Below are positions 51,091 through 60,353 of a stretch of 64,000 nt of DNA, piece after piece. Both the position numbers and the translations under genes were made by a program. Below the pieces are notes generated by a model, which was not told the DNA's origin, did not search any database, and saw only the letters and a program-made list of their open reading frames with translations. Location of the stretch: positions 186,001 through 250,000 of the forward strand of contig NZ_JARUKW010000001.1 of the NCBI RefSeq assembly GCF_029688845.1, written 5' to 3'. The DNA comes from Natronococcus sp. A-GB1 (GTDB lineage Archaea; Halobacteriota; Halobacteria; Halobacteriales; Natrialbaceae). The stretch's first letter is position 1. Every line of letters starts with the position of its first letter.

Positions 51091-52020
51091 TTACATCGAC
51101 CTCGCTTTGATCAGCAGCTGTTCGGCATCGGCTGGCCCGTCGAGCTCCTCGACGTCGTCGGCCAGGACGTAGCGCCCGAACGTCGGCCCCTCAATGCGGT
51201 AGTAGGTACCGACGACCAGGTCGCGGATCTCGTCGGCGACGACGGTCGTGTCGAGCGCATCCATCGCCATGTCCTTGGCTTCCTCTAAGCTGATCCCGGT
51301 CAGGTTCTCGGTGGCGTCCTTGTCGAAGATGACCTCGTGGGCGTCGATTCCGTCGTCGACGACGGCCTTGATTCGCAGGTCGAACTCCCCTTCGACCTCG
51401 CCGTGTTCGTTACAGCGGCCGTTCTGGAGGACGCGGGTGCAGTCCTCCTTCGGACAGCGCTTGATCAGCCCGCTGCCGCTTTGCATGTCAACGAGCGCGC
51501 CTTCGATCACGCTCGTGTCGTCGCCGACCTCGAGCTCCTCGTCGAGCTCCTCGATGACGGTCGTCGAGTTGAGCTTGACGGAGTAGCGGCCCTCGTACTC
51601 GTCGGTGACGACGTTGCGAAGTTCGTAGACGCCGCCCTCGTCGAGGGTGGGAAGCTCGGATTTGGCCCACTTGGTGAACTTGATCGTCCCCGTCGGGTCG
51701 CCGAGCAGGCCGACCTGTGCGACCGAATCGCTGCGGGGCTCCCACAGCTCGATGACCTTGGCTGTGATGTCGATCCACTGCTCGGGCTCGTCGACGTCCT
51801 CGATCTTGGCCGCCTCGCTCGAGCCGCCCGCGAGATCATCGCGGTCGAGGCCGGCCTCCTCGAGGTAGTGGTTGGTGACGCTCCGGCGCGCCTCGTCGAT
51901 CGGGACCTTGTACTCGTCGACGAGGGTCGTCAATCGATCCTCGACGTCGTCGACCGAGACGTCGATGTGGTCCGAAAACTGGTCGTGTATGTCGTCCGCG
52001 TGCTGTCGTACGTCGCTCAT
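51091..52020 (-). CDS. rpa3: Single-stranded DNA-binding protein RPA (RPA3 type)
   Basis: A 309-residue RPA. An N-terminal helical region (1-75) precedes one OB-fold (about 80-175, WIDITAKVIELWEPRSDSVA, VGLLGDPTGTIKFTKWAKSE) and a zinc-finger domain (RCPKEDCTRVLQNGRCNEHG). The single OB-fold plus zinc finger and the following RPAP gene identify the RPA3 type. The start MSDVRQHADD at 52020 is chosen over a longer frame. Role: coating single-stranded DNA in replication and repair. Confidence 0.9.
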   Translation of the reverse strand: MSDVRQHADDIHDQFSDHIDVSVDDVEDRLTTLVDEYKVPIDEARRSVTNHYLEEAGLDRDDLAGGSSEAAKIEDVDEPEQWIDITAKVIELWEPRSDSVAQVGLLGDPTGTIKFTKWAKSELPTLDEGGVYELRNVVTDEYEGRYSVKLNSTTVIEELDEELEVGDDTSVIEGALVDMQSGSGLIKRCPKEDCTRVLQNGRCNEHGEVEGEFDLRIKAVVDDGIDAHEVIFDKDATENLTGISLEEAKDMAMDALDTTVVADEIRDLVVGTYYRIEGPTFGRYVLADDVEELDGPADAEQLLIKARSM

Positions 52021-52122
52021 TGTGTCACGCCTCCTCTTTGTTTCACTGGGAGGCATACCGACGTTCGCTCCCGATCGTATTTAAACTGCCGGCACCGGAG
52101 CGAAAGTGTTCTCGTCGGGCGG

Positions 52123-53370
52123 TTACGGCGATCGGACCTCGAGCTCGAGGGCGTTCGGCAGGACGGCGTTTGCGGCGTACCCGCCCTCGTTCCAGGGGAA
52201 CTCGTCGTCGTCGAGCGCGTCGCGCCACGCGTCGGGGTTCGAGATCCGCATCGGCTGGCGTCGCCCTCGGTCGTCGGTCGCGCGGGAAGCCAGCACGTAC
52301 TCGCCGGGCGTCGCCGCCCAGTCGTACCGGAACAGCCGCCACGCGCCAGCGTAGTCGGGGCCGAACAGCTCCGCCTCCGCCCAGCTGTCGCCGCCGTCGG
52401 TCGACACCTCGACGCTCGCGACGTCGTCGTCGCCGGCCCACGCGACGCCCGTAATCTCGACCGTTCCGTCCTCGGGGACGGTGACGGCCGACTCGCCGTC
52501 GGGTTCGCCGATGACCGACATTACGGTCTGATCGAAGGTGTAAGGGTGGGCGGGCTCGCCGTCCTCGAGCTGGTCCCAGGTGTCGCCCGTCTCGACGGTC
52601 TCGTTGACCGCTGGCTCGACCCCTTCGGGGTGGATCCGGTAGGCCTCCTGTTGCCAGTAGGCGTGGTCGCCGGGGCGATCCAGCGAGTCCGCGGTAACCA
52701 TCTCGTCCATCACGCGGAGCTCGTCGAGCCACTTGACGCTGTTGACGCCGTACCAGCCGGGAACGATCAGCCGGATCGGAAAGCCGTGCTCGCGGGGCAG
52801 CACCTGCCCGTTCATCTCGTAGGCGAGGATGCAGTCGTCGACCGCCTTCGAGAGCGGGATCGAACGCGCGAAGACGTCCTCTCCGTCCGATGGGTCGCCG
52901 CCGACCGCCGTGAGCCACGCGTCGTCGGGAACGTCCTCGAGGTCCCCGCGAAGCACGGCGCTCAGCGGCGTTCCCGACCAGACCGCGGTCCCAGCGGCCT
53001 CGTACCCCCACTGGACGCTGCCGGTCTCCGGGCGGTGCTGGCCGCGACCGTTACCCGCACACTCCATCGTGTGTGCGACCGCGACCGTCGGGAACTCCTC
53101 TCTGATCTCGGCGACCGAGTACGTGTTCTCGAGATAGCCCGTCAGCGAGACCGTCCACTCGCCGTCCCCGTCGGCCTCCGGCATGTCGTTGCGGTGGCAG
53201 ACGAAGTGCTCCTCGATCGGCGTCAGCCAGTTCGCGTACGTCTTCCTGTTCGCCGCGCCGACGACGGTGTACTTGTCGGCGTCGTCTCTGGCTTCCTCGG
53301 CGCCGCCCTTCCGCTCGAGGATCGCGTCGATCTCGTCGTGACGGCTCGCTCGAGACTGTTCCGTGCCCAT
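52123..53370 (-). CDS. Sulfite oxidase-family molybdoenzyme
   Basis: A 415-residue protein. The molybdopterin domain includes EEHFVCHRNDMPEADGDGEW and the metal-ligand cysteine Cys104 in AHTMECAGNGRGQHRPETGS, with GYEAAGTAVWSGTPL and GFPIRLIVPGWYGVNSVKWL. The C-terminal dimerisation domain begins about residue 280 (VTVPEDGTVEITGVAWAGDD). There is no signal peptide, so it should be cytoplasmic. It may oxidise sulfite or act on another S- or N-oxide. Confidence 0.9.
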   Translation of the reverse strand: MGTEQSRASRHDEIDAILERKGGAEEARDDADKYTVVGAANRKTYANWLTPIEEHFVCHRNDMPEADGDGEWTVSLTGYLENTYSVAEIREEFPTVAVAHTMECAGNGRGQHRPETGSVQWGYEAAGTAVWSGTPLSAVLRGDLEDVPDDAWLTAVGGDPSDGEDVFARSIPLSKAVDDCILAYEMNGQVLPREHGFPIRLIVPGWYGVNSVKWLDELRVMDEMVTADSLDRPGDHAYWQQEAYRIHPEGVEPAVNETVETGDTWDQLEDGEPAHPYTFDQTVMSVIGEPDGESAVTVPEDGTVEITGVAWAGDDDVASVEVSTDGGDSWAEAELFGPDYAGAWRLFRYDWAATPGEYVLASRATDDRGRRQPMRISNPDAWRDALDDDEFPWNEGGYAANAVLPNALELEVRSP

Positions 53371-53484
53371 AGCTTCCGTGCGACACGAATCGAAAAAACG
53401 GTTCCCCCTGATTCGAGACCGGAGTCGGTTCGACGGTGGATACCGGCGACGGGACTATGTGTCCGCCCACCTAACCGAACGACG

Positions 53485-53796
53485 ATGTCGGATCGCCGTC
53501 GACTCGAGCGGTTCCTCCGGACGAAGCTCCGGGAGGCCGGCGAGCAGTACGAGGAGCTCCGGGACTCGACGGACGGTCAGCTGGGAGAGGCCCGCGAGGC
53601 CTACCAGTCGGCCAGAAACGCCCGCGGGCTGCCGACCGACGAGCGGGACCGCGCGAAAATCGTCTGTCGACGTTACGCCGAGCGACGGGCTGCGCTACTC
53701 GACGAGGAGTACCGCCCGGCCTGCTACGAGGCCGGCCATCCCGACTGCGAGGGCTGCGTTGAGGACGTTCGCGAGGGTCGAATCGAGACCTGGTAG
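53485..53796 (+). CDS. Small protein, DUF7091-like
   Basis: A 103-residue protein MSDRRRLERFLRTKLREAGE onwards: a long helical N-terminal half and a C-terminal part with three cysteines (VCRRYAER, ACYEAGHPDCEGCVEDVREG) that may bind zinc. The ATG at 53485 is divergent from the sulfite oxidase, about 114 nt away. Unknown role, haloarchaea-specific family. Confidence 0.72.
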   Translation: MSDRRRLERFLRTKLREAGEQYEELRDSTDGQLGEAREAYQSARNARGLPTDERDRAKIVCRRYAERRAALLDEEYRPACYEAGHPDCEGCVEDVREGRIETW

Positions 53797-53807
53797 GGGA
53801 GAACCGT

Positions 53808-54026
53808 TCAGTTTTCGCTCGAGACGTCCCCCTCGGTCGTCTTCCCGTCTCCGTTCTCGGGGAGAAACGCCCAGACGAGGATCACGACGACGAGGACGGC
53901 GCCGACGACCGCGGTCTCGAGAACGGTCAGCTCGACGTTCACCCAGGACAGCACCGTCCGTAGCTCGACGAGCAGTGGGGCGAGCAGCGCCAGGACGACT
54001 AACAGCCCGGCCTTCGAGATTCGCAC
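53808..54026 (-). CDS. cbaC: CbaC-like small membrane subunit of ba3 oxidase operon
   Basis: A 72-residue protein from a GTG start (MRISKAGLLVVLALLAPLLV when translated). It has two transmembrane helices (about 5-22 and 34-55) and an acidic tail. Its first base overlaps the stop codon of the oxidase subunit I gene, so it is part of the cba operon, in the position of CbaC in haloarchaeal ba3 operons. Confidence 0.75.
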   Translation of the reverse strand: MRISKAGLLVVLALLAPLLVELRTVLSWVNVELTVLETAVVGAVLVVVILVWAFLPENGDGKTTEGDVSSEN

Positions 54027-55801
54027 TACCGGTTCACCCCCAGCCAGGCGATCGACTCGAGCGTCCCGGTGACGTGGGACTCGAGGACGAACGCGAGGAG
54101 GTGGACGGTCTCGAGGCTAACCGGGAGCGGGTTGATATCGGGACCGAACAGCCCGCCGCGGTCGACGATCGACAGCAGCGGGAACGTGTACGCGAAGATC
54201 ACGAGCACGACTGCGATGGCGGTCCACAGCTTGAGGTTGTCGAGCACGAGCGGGGCGTCCTCGGGACCCGAGAGCGTGCCGGCGTACTCGTTGGCCGGAA
54301 GCTCGTCGCTGCGCCCGTTGAGGGCAGTTCCGAAGACGTTCGCGAAGAACAGGACGAGCGAGAGCGTCAGCAGGATCCCGCCCAGCGCGATCTGGGCCTG
54401 GAGCTCGCCCATGCTTCCGACGGCGGCCTCGAACTCGAACCCGTCGTACTGGGGTTCGGCCGTTCGGCGAGGGACGCCCAGCAGACCACCGCGGTGCATC
54501 GCGTTCGACATGAACGTCATGCCGACGAACCAGAGCACGACCTGTCCCAGTGCAACGGAACGACTCCACAGCGCCCGCCCGGTTATCTGCGGGAGGAACC
54601 AGTAGGTGACCGCCATGAACGTCAGCGCGACGGCCGTACCCACGGTGAGGTGGAAGTGGCCGACGACCCAGAACGTGTTGTGCACGAGGTAGTTGATGTT
54701 CATCCCCGCGTTGATCATCCCCGAGAAGCCGGCGGCGGCGAACATCAGTCCAGCCAGCGCCATCCCGGTAAAGACGGGGTCGCGCCACGGCAGCGCCGTC
54801 AGCCAGCCGAAGTAGCCCTCGCCGCCGCGCTGGCGAGCGCCGTGTTCCATGCTGGCGACGACGGTAAAGGCGGTCAGCAGACTTGGTAACAACAGGAACA
54901 TCGTGTTCGTCATCGCAATGAACTTGAAGCCCTCCGCGATGCCGGGATCGAGATACTGGTGGTGGATTCCCGTCGGCACCGAGAGAATCAGAAACAGGAC
55001 GAAGACGACCCGTGCGAGGGGGTCGCTGAACAGTTTCCCGCCCGAGACCTTCGGTAGCAAAACGTACCACATCATGTACGCCGGCATCAGCCAGAAGTAG
55101 ACGACCGGGTGGCCGAAGAACCAGAACAGCGTTCTGGTCAGCAGCGGGTTGACGGAGTCGACCAGTCCGAGCGACCACGGCAGCAAGAACAGCAGGATCG
55201 CCGCAGCGACCCCCAGGGTCGCGATGTACCACATCAACATCGTCGTCAGCACCATGAACGTCGGCAGCGGGATTCGCGAATCGGGATTTTCCTGTTTCCA
55301 GGCCCACCACGAGCGGAACCAGTCGGCGCCCGCGAGCCAGGTGCCGACGACGAACAGGACGAGCCCAAGATAGAACATCGGGTGTGCCTGCAGCGGCGCG
55401 TAGAACGTAAAGAGGACGGACGCGCTGATATCGGTCGCGTCGGTGAAGCCGGCCAGAATCGCGACGCCGCTCAGCGTGATCCCAGTCGCCATCAGTCCGT
55501 ACCAGCCCCAGCTAAATCGGAGGTCCTCGACACCCCGGTCGAGACTGGTCGTTATCGCCCACGTGAACACGCCGACGAGGAAGAAGATCGTAAACGAAAT
55601 TACGAGGAAGACGCCGTGGGCGGTCAGGACGGTGTAGTAGTCCGCTGAATCGATAAACCGGTAGTAGCCGGTCCGGTGAAGTGTCTGGATGATCCCGAAC
55701 ACGCCGCCCAGCGCGAGCGCGAGGAACGAACTGTAGAAGGCCGTCCGGACCAGCTTCGCCTCTGCCGGGAAGTCGTCGATGTACGCGTTACTCATCGTCA
55801 T
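54026..55801 (-). CDS. cbaA: Cytochrome ba3 oxidase subunit I (CbaA)
   Basis: A 591-residue heme-copper oxidase catalytic subunit with 13 or so helices. Visible motifs: HGVFLVISFTIFFLVGVFTW (heme ligand His), WFFGHPVVYFWLMPAYMMWY (CuB His and the covalent Tyr region), IHHQYLDPGIAEG (CuB His pair) and VHNTFWVVGHFHLTVGTAVA (heme ligands). The lack of typical A-type D-channel residues and the gene order point to a B-type (ba3) enzyme. It follows cbaB with a 14-nt overlap. Confidence 0.92.
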   Translation of the reverse strand: MTMSNAYIDDFPAEAKLVRTAFYSSFLALALGGVFGIIQTLHRTGYYRFIDSADYYTVLTAHGVFLVISFTIFFLVGVFTWAITTSLDRGVEDLRFSWGWYGLMATGITLSGVAILAGFTDATDISASVLFTFYAPLQAHPMFYLGLVLFVVGTWLAGADWFRSWWAWKQENPDSRIPLPTFMVLTTMLMWYIATLGVAAAILLFLLPWSLGLVDSVNPLLTRTLFWFFGHPVVYFWLMPAYMMWYVLLPKVSGGKLFSDPLARVVFVLFLILSVPTGIHHQYLDPGIAEGFKFIAMTNTMFLLLPSLLTAFTVVASMEHGARQRGGEGYFGWLTALPWRDPVFTGMALAGLMFAAAGFSGMINAGMNINYLVHNTFWVVGHFHLTVGTAVALTFMAVTYWFLPQITGRALWSRSVALGQVVLWFVGMTFMSNAMHRGGLLGVPRRTAEPQYDGFEFEAAVGSMGELQAQIALGGILLTLSLVLFFANVFGTALNGRSDELPANEYAGTLSGPEDAPLVLDNLKLWTAIAVVLVIFAYTFPLLSIVDRGGLFGPDINPLPVSLETVHLLAFVLESHVTGTLESIAWLGVNR

Positions 55802-56576
55802 CCTCCTCGAGCTCGTCGGCCACGGTCAGCGTCCCGCTGTCCTCGTAGTCGTCGACGGTAACGGTCCAGTCGTGGTCACCCTCGCCGAGGTCCGCGGAGT
55901 CGATCGTAAACGTCGTCGTCTCGGCCTCGCCGCCGTCGATCGTAACGTCCTCCTCGAGCGTCTCGTCGCCGATCTCGAGCGCGACGGTCGTCTCGAGGGC
56001 CTCGAGCATGCGGTTCTCGACCTCGACCTCGATCGTCGCCTCGTCGCCGGTTTCGACCTCGTCGTCGGCCTCGACGGAGAGTTCGGTCATGTCGAACTCC
56101 TCGTCGGGGACGACGTGGAGTTCTCCCTCCATCGTGTGGTGGCCGGAGCCGCAGTACTCGTTACAGACAACGCCGTACTCGCCGGGCTCGTCGAACTCGA
56201 CGGTCATCGCCGCCACCTCGCCGGGAATGACCATCGTGTTGACGTTCGTTCCGACGATGCTGAAGCTGTGGATCACGTCCGGGCTCGTCACGTAAAAGGT
56301 CACTTCGCTACCGGCCGGCACCTCGATCGGATCGGGCTGGAAGATGAACGTCTGGGCGACGACGTAGGCCTCGTACTCGTTCTCGCCGACCTGCTCGACA
56401 CGCGGATCCGCGAAGCGCTCGTCCTCGTCCAGCTCGCTCGGCTCGATGGTCTCCTCGCTGTCGTCGACCATCGCGATGCCGAGGCCGACGGAGCCGTAGG
56501 TAATCGTCACGATGAAGCCGACGATCAGGACCATCGCTCCGATCAGCCACACCTTTTCGTAGGTGTGGACGTTCAT
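55788..56576 (-). CDS. cbaB: Cytochrome ba3 oxidase subunit II (CbaB)
   Basis: A 262-residue protein. One N-terminal helix (about 8-30) anchors the CuA cupredoxin domain: DVIHSFSIVGTN (His) and VVCNEYCGSGHHTMEG (two Cys, His, Met) are the CuA ligands. Residues 170-262 add an extra immunoglobulin-like domain (VETGDEATIEVEVENRMLEA), not found in minimal subunit II, that may interact with an electron donor such as a blue-copper protein. The start MNVHTYEK overlaps the cbaD stop codon. Confidence 0.9.
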   Translation of the reverse strand: MNVHTYEKVWLIGAMVLIVGFIVTITYGSVGLGIAMVDDSEETIEPSELDEDERFADPRVEQVGENEYEAYVVAQTFIFQPDPIEVPAGSEVTFYVTSPDVIHSFSIVGTNVNTMVIPGEVAAMTVEFDEPGEYGVVCNEYCGSGHHTMEGELHVVPDEEFDMTELSVEADDEVETGDEATIEVEVENRMLEALETTVALEIGDETLEEDVTIDGGEAETTTFTIDSADLGEGDHDWTVTVDDYEDSGTLTVADELEEDDDE

Positions 56577-56770
56577 GCGAGCCCCACCACCGTCAGAAAC
56601 GTCCCGACGACGGTCGGCTCGTTTCCGAGGAACTCGACGAAGTACATGAACACCCACAGCAACGCGATGATGAGAAAGTACACCGTTATCAGCGCCAGCG
56701 TTCCGACGGGATCGTACTCGTCGTGGCCGATCTCCCGCCGTTGTTCTGACTCATCCGTCATCGCACACAT
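56573..56770 (-). CDS. cbaD: CbaD-like small membrane subunit of ba3 oxidase
   Basis: A 65-residue protein: a polar N-terminus (MTDESEQRREIGHDEYDPVG) and one or two helices (TLALITVYFLIIALLWVFMY, then a short hydrophobic end). It is the first gene of the operon, as CbaD is in haloarchaea. The start at 56770 fits a leaderless transcript from the TATA box at 56791-56800; a second ATG at 56761 is also possible. Confidence 0.75.
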   Translation of the reverse strand: MCAMTDESEQRREIGHDEYDPVGTLALITVYFLIIALLWVFMYFVEFLGNEPTVVGTFLTVVGLA

Positions 56771-56790
56771 GCGCTCGGATAAGGAGGCCG

Positions 56791-56800
56791 TTATATAATC
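56791..56800 (-). promoter_or_regulatory. TATA box of the cba operon
   Basis: TTATATAATC (plus-strand reading) lies 21-30 nt upstream of the cbaD start at 56770 on the minus strand, consistent with a leaderless transcript of cbaD-B-A-C. No other promoter-like sequence is seen before the following cba genes, which overlap. Confidence 0.55.
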
Positions 56801-56868
56801 GACCGCGCCGATTCTCATCCCGTAGGAACGGGGGTTATTATTAACCTGAGCTGTCCCCGAGTGCGGGT

Positions 56869-57072
56869 ATGGATCTCGAGGCGCTCTCTCCGCGGGCCGC
56901 GCTCGTCGTCGGCTTGCTCGCGCTCCTGCCGGTCACCTGGTATGGTCTCGGCAGTTCGCTCTCGGCCGGCGTCGTCTCCGCGATCAACGTCGTGATCATC
57001 ATCGCCTGTCTCTACGTGGCGTTCACGCCGGTTCCGGGCGGTCACGGCCACGACTCGAGCGAGACGTCGTAG
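56869..57072 (+). CDS. Small membrane protein, ba3 oxidase-associated
   Basis: A 67-residue protein with two transmembrane helices (LVVGLLALLPVTWYGLG and SAINVVIIIACLYVAF) and a His-rich acidic C-terminus (GGHGHDSSETS). It lies divergent from the cba operon; the His tail and location suggest an assembly or copper-handling role. Annotated relatives are called ba3 oxidase subunits. Confidence 0.65.
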   Translation: MDLEALSPRAALVVGLLALLPVTWYGLGSSLSAGVVSAINVVIIIACLYVAFTPVPGGHGHDSSETS

Positions 57073-57159
57073 CTCGCTCCCGGTTTCCGTCGAGTCCGTG
57101 TTCCTGTGACTCGAGCCGTGTCACTCCCCGTACCCCACGCGATATCGTTTCCCGCCCCC

Positions 57160-59589
57160 ATGACTTCCTCACACGCCCGCTCCGACGCGGTCGGAGCCGA
57201 TTCAGTTCGCGATCCCGCCGGTAGTTCTCTCGAGAGTGGTGCGTGTACGCTCTGTGAGCTACCGACGCCGGCCGATCCCGTTACCGACGCCGACGTCGAT
57301 GGCGCCTTCTGCTGTCGAGGCTGTCTCGACGTCCACCGAGCGCTCGGGGCGGTCGACGACACGGACCCCGAGTCCGTTCGCGACCGCCTCGAGCGCGAGT
57401 CGCCGTCGCTCGACGACCTCGAGGGTGAAGACGCCTTTCTCGCGGTCGAGGGGATGCACTGTGGGACCTGTGAGGCTTTTCTCGAATCCCGGGCGACCGA
57501 CGCCGAGGGTATCCGTGGGGCGGAAGCGAGCTACGCCACGGACACGCTTCGACTTGTCTACGATCCTGACGCGGTCGAGCCAGAACACCTGCCCGAGGCC
57601 GTCTCGGGCTACGGCTACGAGGCCCGGGAGCGGGGCGAGGGTCGGGACGAGGAGCCTCGCGACGCCGCCCTCGTGAAGTTCCTGATCGGCGGCGGGATGT
57701 TCGGTATGATGGTGATGATCTGGTACGCGGTCTTCCTCTACCCCACCTACTTCGGCTACGAGGCACTCGCCGACTTCGGGAGCTACGACGGCTACTACGT
57801 CGCCGTCAACATCTGGCTCATGACGACGTTCGTCCTCTTCTACACCGGCCTGCCGATCCTTCGGGGCGCCTACGTCAGCCTCAGGGCAGGGATGCCGAAC
57901 ATGGACCTGCTGGTCTCGCTGGCCGCCCTCGGTGCCTACGCCTACAGCACCCTCGCGATGGGGCTCGGTCGAACCGACCTCTACTTCGACGTCTCGGTCG
58001 CGGTCGTCCTCGCGGTCACCGCTGGAAGCTACTACGAGGGACGGATCAAGCGCCGCGCGGCCGGCCTGCTCTCGGATCTCACCGAGTCGCAGGTCGACGA
58101 GGCCCGCCGCGCCGACACCGGCGACACCGTGCCGATCTCCGCCGTCGATCCAGGCGATCGCCTGCTCGTTCGTCCGGGCGAGCGCGTTCCGCTCGACGGC
58201 ACCGTCCGCGAGGGTCGGGCCGCCGTCGACGAGTCGTTGGTCACGGGCGAATCCCTCCCCGTCGAGAAGGAGACCGGCGATCCCCTCCGTGGGGGAACCG
58301 TCGTTACCGACACTCCGCTCGTCCTCGAGGTCGGCGACGATGCCGAGAGCACCCACGATCGACTCGTCTCGCTGCTCTGGTCGATCCAGAGCTCGAGGCC
58401 GGGAGCCCAGCGACTCGCCGACAAACTCGCGACGATCTTCGTGCCGCTGGTCCTCGCCCTCGCGACCGTTGCCACCGTCCTCTTGCTTGCGACCGGCTCG
58501 GCGGTCTCGACGGCATTTCTCGTCGGCCTGACGGTCGTGATCGTCTCCTGTCCCTGCGCGCTCGGGCTCGCGACGCCGCTGGCGATCGCCTCTGGGGTCC
58601 AGAACGCGGCCCGACGCGGGATCGTCGTCGCTGCGGAGACCATCTTCGAGGAGGCGCCCGAGATCGACGTCGTCGTCCTCGACAAGACGGGCACCCTCAC
58701 GGAGGGAACGATGTCGGTCGACGCCGTCCACACCGTCGGCGGGATCGACGCTGACGACCTCCTCCGACGGGCCGCGGCCGTCGAGTCGCTCTCGGAGCAT
58801 CCGATCGGTGCCGCCGTCGTCGACGCGGTCGAAGCCGACGGCGAATCCGGGCTCGTACCCGCCGCCGTCGACGGCTTCGAACGCCACTCTCGAGGCGTGA
58901 GCGCTCGCGTCGACGGCGACCGCGTCGTCGCCGGCCACCCCGACTGCTGTCGGGACCTCGAGGAGTCGATCCCGTCCCAACTCGAGTCCCGGATCGACTC
59001 GATTCGCGAGAGTGGCGCCGTCCCGGTCGTCGTCGCCTGGAACGGCCGCGCTCGCGGCGTGATCGCTGTCGGCGACGCGCCCCGTGAGGAGTGGCAGGAG
59101 GCGGTCGCGACCCTCGCCGACAGCCGGGAGGTCGTCGTCCTCACCGGCGACGAGGGCGCCGCGGCGGACCAGTTTCGGGACGTCGACGGCGTCGGCGAGG
59201 TCTTCGCTGGCGTCCCGCCCGAGGCGAAAGCCGAGACGGTTCGACGGCTCCGCTCGAGAGGGTCGGTCGCGATGGTCGGCGACGGGAGCAACGATGCGCC
59301 GGCGCTCGCCGCCGCCGACGTCGGTATCGCACTGGGTAGCGGTACCGAACTGGCGACGGACGCCGCCGACGCCGTCGTCGTCGACGATGACCTCGAGCGG
59401 GTCGCGGAGACGTTCGACGTCGCGGCCGCCACCAACCAGCGCATTCGCCAGAACCTCGGCTGGGCGTTCGTCTACAACGCTGTCGCGATCCCCCTGGCGA
59501 TCACCGGGCTGCTCAACCCGTTGTTTGCCGCTGTCGCGATGGCGACGAGCAGTCTGCTCGTCGTCCTGAACTCGGCTCGCTCGCTCTGA
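57160..59589 (+). CDS. Copper-type P1B ATPase (CopA2/FixI-like)
   Basis: An 809-residue P-type ATPase. An N-terminal metal-binding domain (CTLCELPTPAD, FCCRGCLDVHRAL) is followed by an HMA domain with Cys101 and Cys104 (GMHCGTC). Eight helices are predicted; CPC is at 464-466, DKTGT at 508-512 with the phosphorylated Asp508, and GDGSND at 707-712. The extra cysteine-rich N-domain is typical of CopA2/FixI pumps that supply copper to respiratory oxidases, and the gene stands beside the ba3 cluster. ATG 57160 is preferred to the GTG at 57106. Confidence 0.9.
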   Translation: MTSSHARSDAVGADSVRDPAGSSLESGACTLCELPTPADPVTDADVDGAFCCRGCLDVHRALGAVDDTDPESVRDRLERESPSLDDLEGEDAFLAVEGMHCGTCEAFLESRATDAEGIRGAEASYATDTLRLVYDPDAVEPEHLPEAVSGYGYEARERGEGRDEEPRDAALVKFLIGGGMFGMMVMIWYAVFLYPTYFGYEALADFGSYDGYYVAVNIWLMTTFVLFYTGLPILRGAYVSLRAGMPNMDLLVSLAALGAYAYSTLAMGLGRTDLYFDVSVAVVLAVTAGSYYEGRIKRRAAGLLSDLTESQVDEARRADTGDTVPISAVDPGDRLLVRPGERVPLDGTVREGRAAVDESLVTGESLPVEKETGDPLRGGTVVTDTPLVLEVGDDAESTHDRLVSLLWSIQSSRPGAQRLADKLATIFVPLVLALATVATVLLLATGSAVSTAFLVGLTVVIVSCPCALGLATPLAIASGVQNAARRGIVVAAETIFEEAPEIDVVVLDKTGTLTEGTMSVDAVHTVGGIDADDLLRRAAAVESLSEHPIGAAVVDAVEADGESGLVPAAVDGFERHSRGVSARVDGDRVVAGHPDCCRDLEESIPSQLESRIDSIRESGAVPVVVAWNGRARGVIAVGDAPREEWQEAVATLADSREVVVLTGDEGAAADQFRDVDGVGEVFAGVPPEAKAETVRRLRSRGSVAMVGDGSNDAPALAAADVGIALGSGTELATDAADAVVVDDDLERVAETFDVAAATNQRIRQNLGWAFVYNAVAIPLAITGLLNPLFAAVAMATSSLLVVLNSARSL

Positions 59590-59838
59590 TTACTCGTCGC
59601 TTCCGTCGGCGTCCTCGCGGGTTACGACCCGCTCGACGACCGACCGCTCGCCGTCGTCGTCGTAGACGTACGTCGTCGCTTCTTCCTCGTCGCCCGTCCG
59701 ACGGTGGCTGCCGTCACAGAACGGAAACGACGCCGAGAGTCCGCACTGGCAGACCGCGACGTCGCCCTTTTCGTCGTCGATATCCGACGGCTCGAGCTTT
59801 CGCGGCCCGTTCGCCTCGAGTTCGACCAGTCGTGTCAT
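59590..59838 (-). CDS. CDGSH iron-sulfur domain protein
   Basis: An 82-residue protein. The CDGSH motif CQCGLSASFPFCDGSHRRTG provides three Cys and one His for a 2Fe-2S cluster. A short N-terminal strand and an acidic C-terminal extension flank it. It converges directly on the copper ATPase gene with adjacent stop codons. Small electron-transfer or sensor protein. Confidence 0.88.
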   Translation of the reverse strand: MTRLVELEANGPRKLEPSDIDDEKGDVAVCQCGLSASFPFCDGSHRRTGDEEEATTYVYDDDGERSVVERVVTREDADGSDE

Positions 59839-59980
59839 CGGTAGCGATGCGAACTCGAGCGAGGAAAGCGTTCCCCTCGGATCGATCGGGAGTTACGACT
59901 GTCGCCGATCGGAGAGAGTCACGGCTCCCTGCAGTCTCCTGCGGTGGCTATTCCCACACAGCATCCGATGGTTTCGACGC

Positions 59981-60223
59981 ATGTGTGCAACGTTCACCCA
60001 GGAGGACGAAGGTAAGGACGTCGTCAACGCCAACGGCGACCAGATCGGAATCGTCAGCGAGGTCGATGCGGGAACCGCCTACGTGAACCCGGACCCGGGT
60101 ATGACGGACACGCTCAAATCCCAGCTCGGCTGGGGTGACGCGGACGACGAGAAGTCGTATCCGATCGACAACAACAACGTAAAGGCGGTTACCGATCGGG
60201 AGATCCGCTTGAAACGAACCTAG
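59981..60223 (+). CDS. PRC-barrel-like small protein
   Basis: An 80-residue protein MCATFTQEDEGKDVVNANGD onwards. The pattern GKDVVNANGDQIGIVSEVDA plus AYVNPDPG is a PRC-barrel-type beta core, used in RNA- or protein-binding haloarchaeal proteins. Unknown role. Confidence 0.7.
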   Translation: MCATFTQEDEGKDVVNANGDQIGIVSEVDAGTAYVNPDPGMTDTLKSQLGWGDADDEKSYPIDNNNVKAVTDREIRLKRT

Positions 60224-60353
60224 TTCCGGTCGGACACCGAATCCGATCGGCCGACGAACCGCTTTCGCCGCCACTCGCTCTTCCTGAGTTCGGAACCTGC
60301 TGCTTGCGCGTGCCACCGCCGTTCATTTCCACCGGACGGCCCACTGTTCGAGC

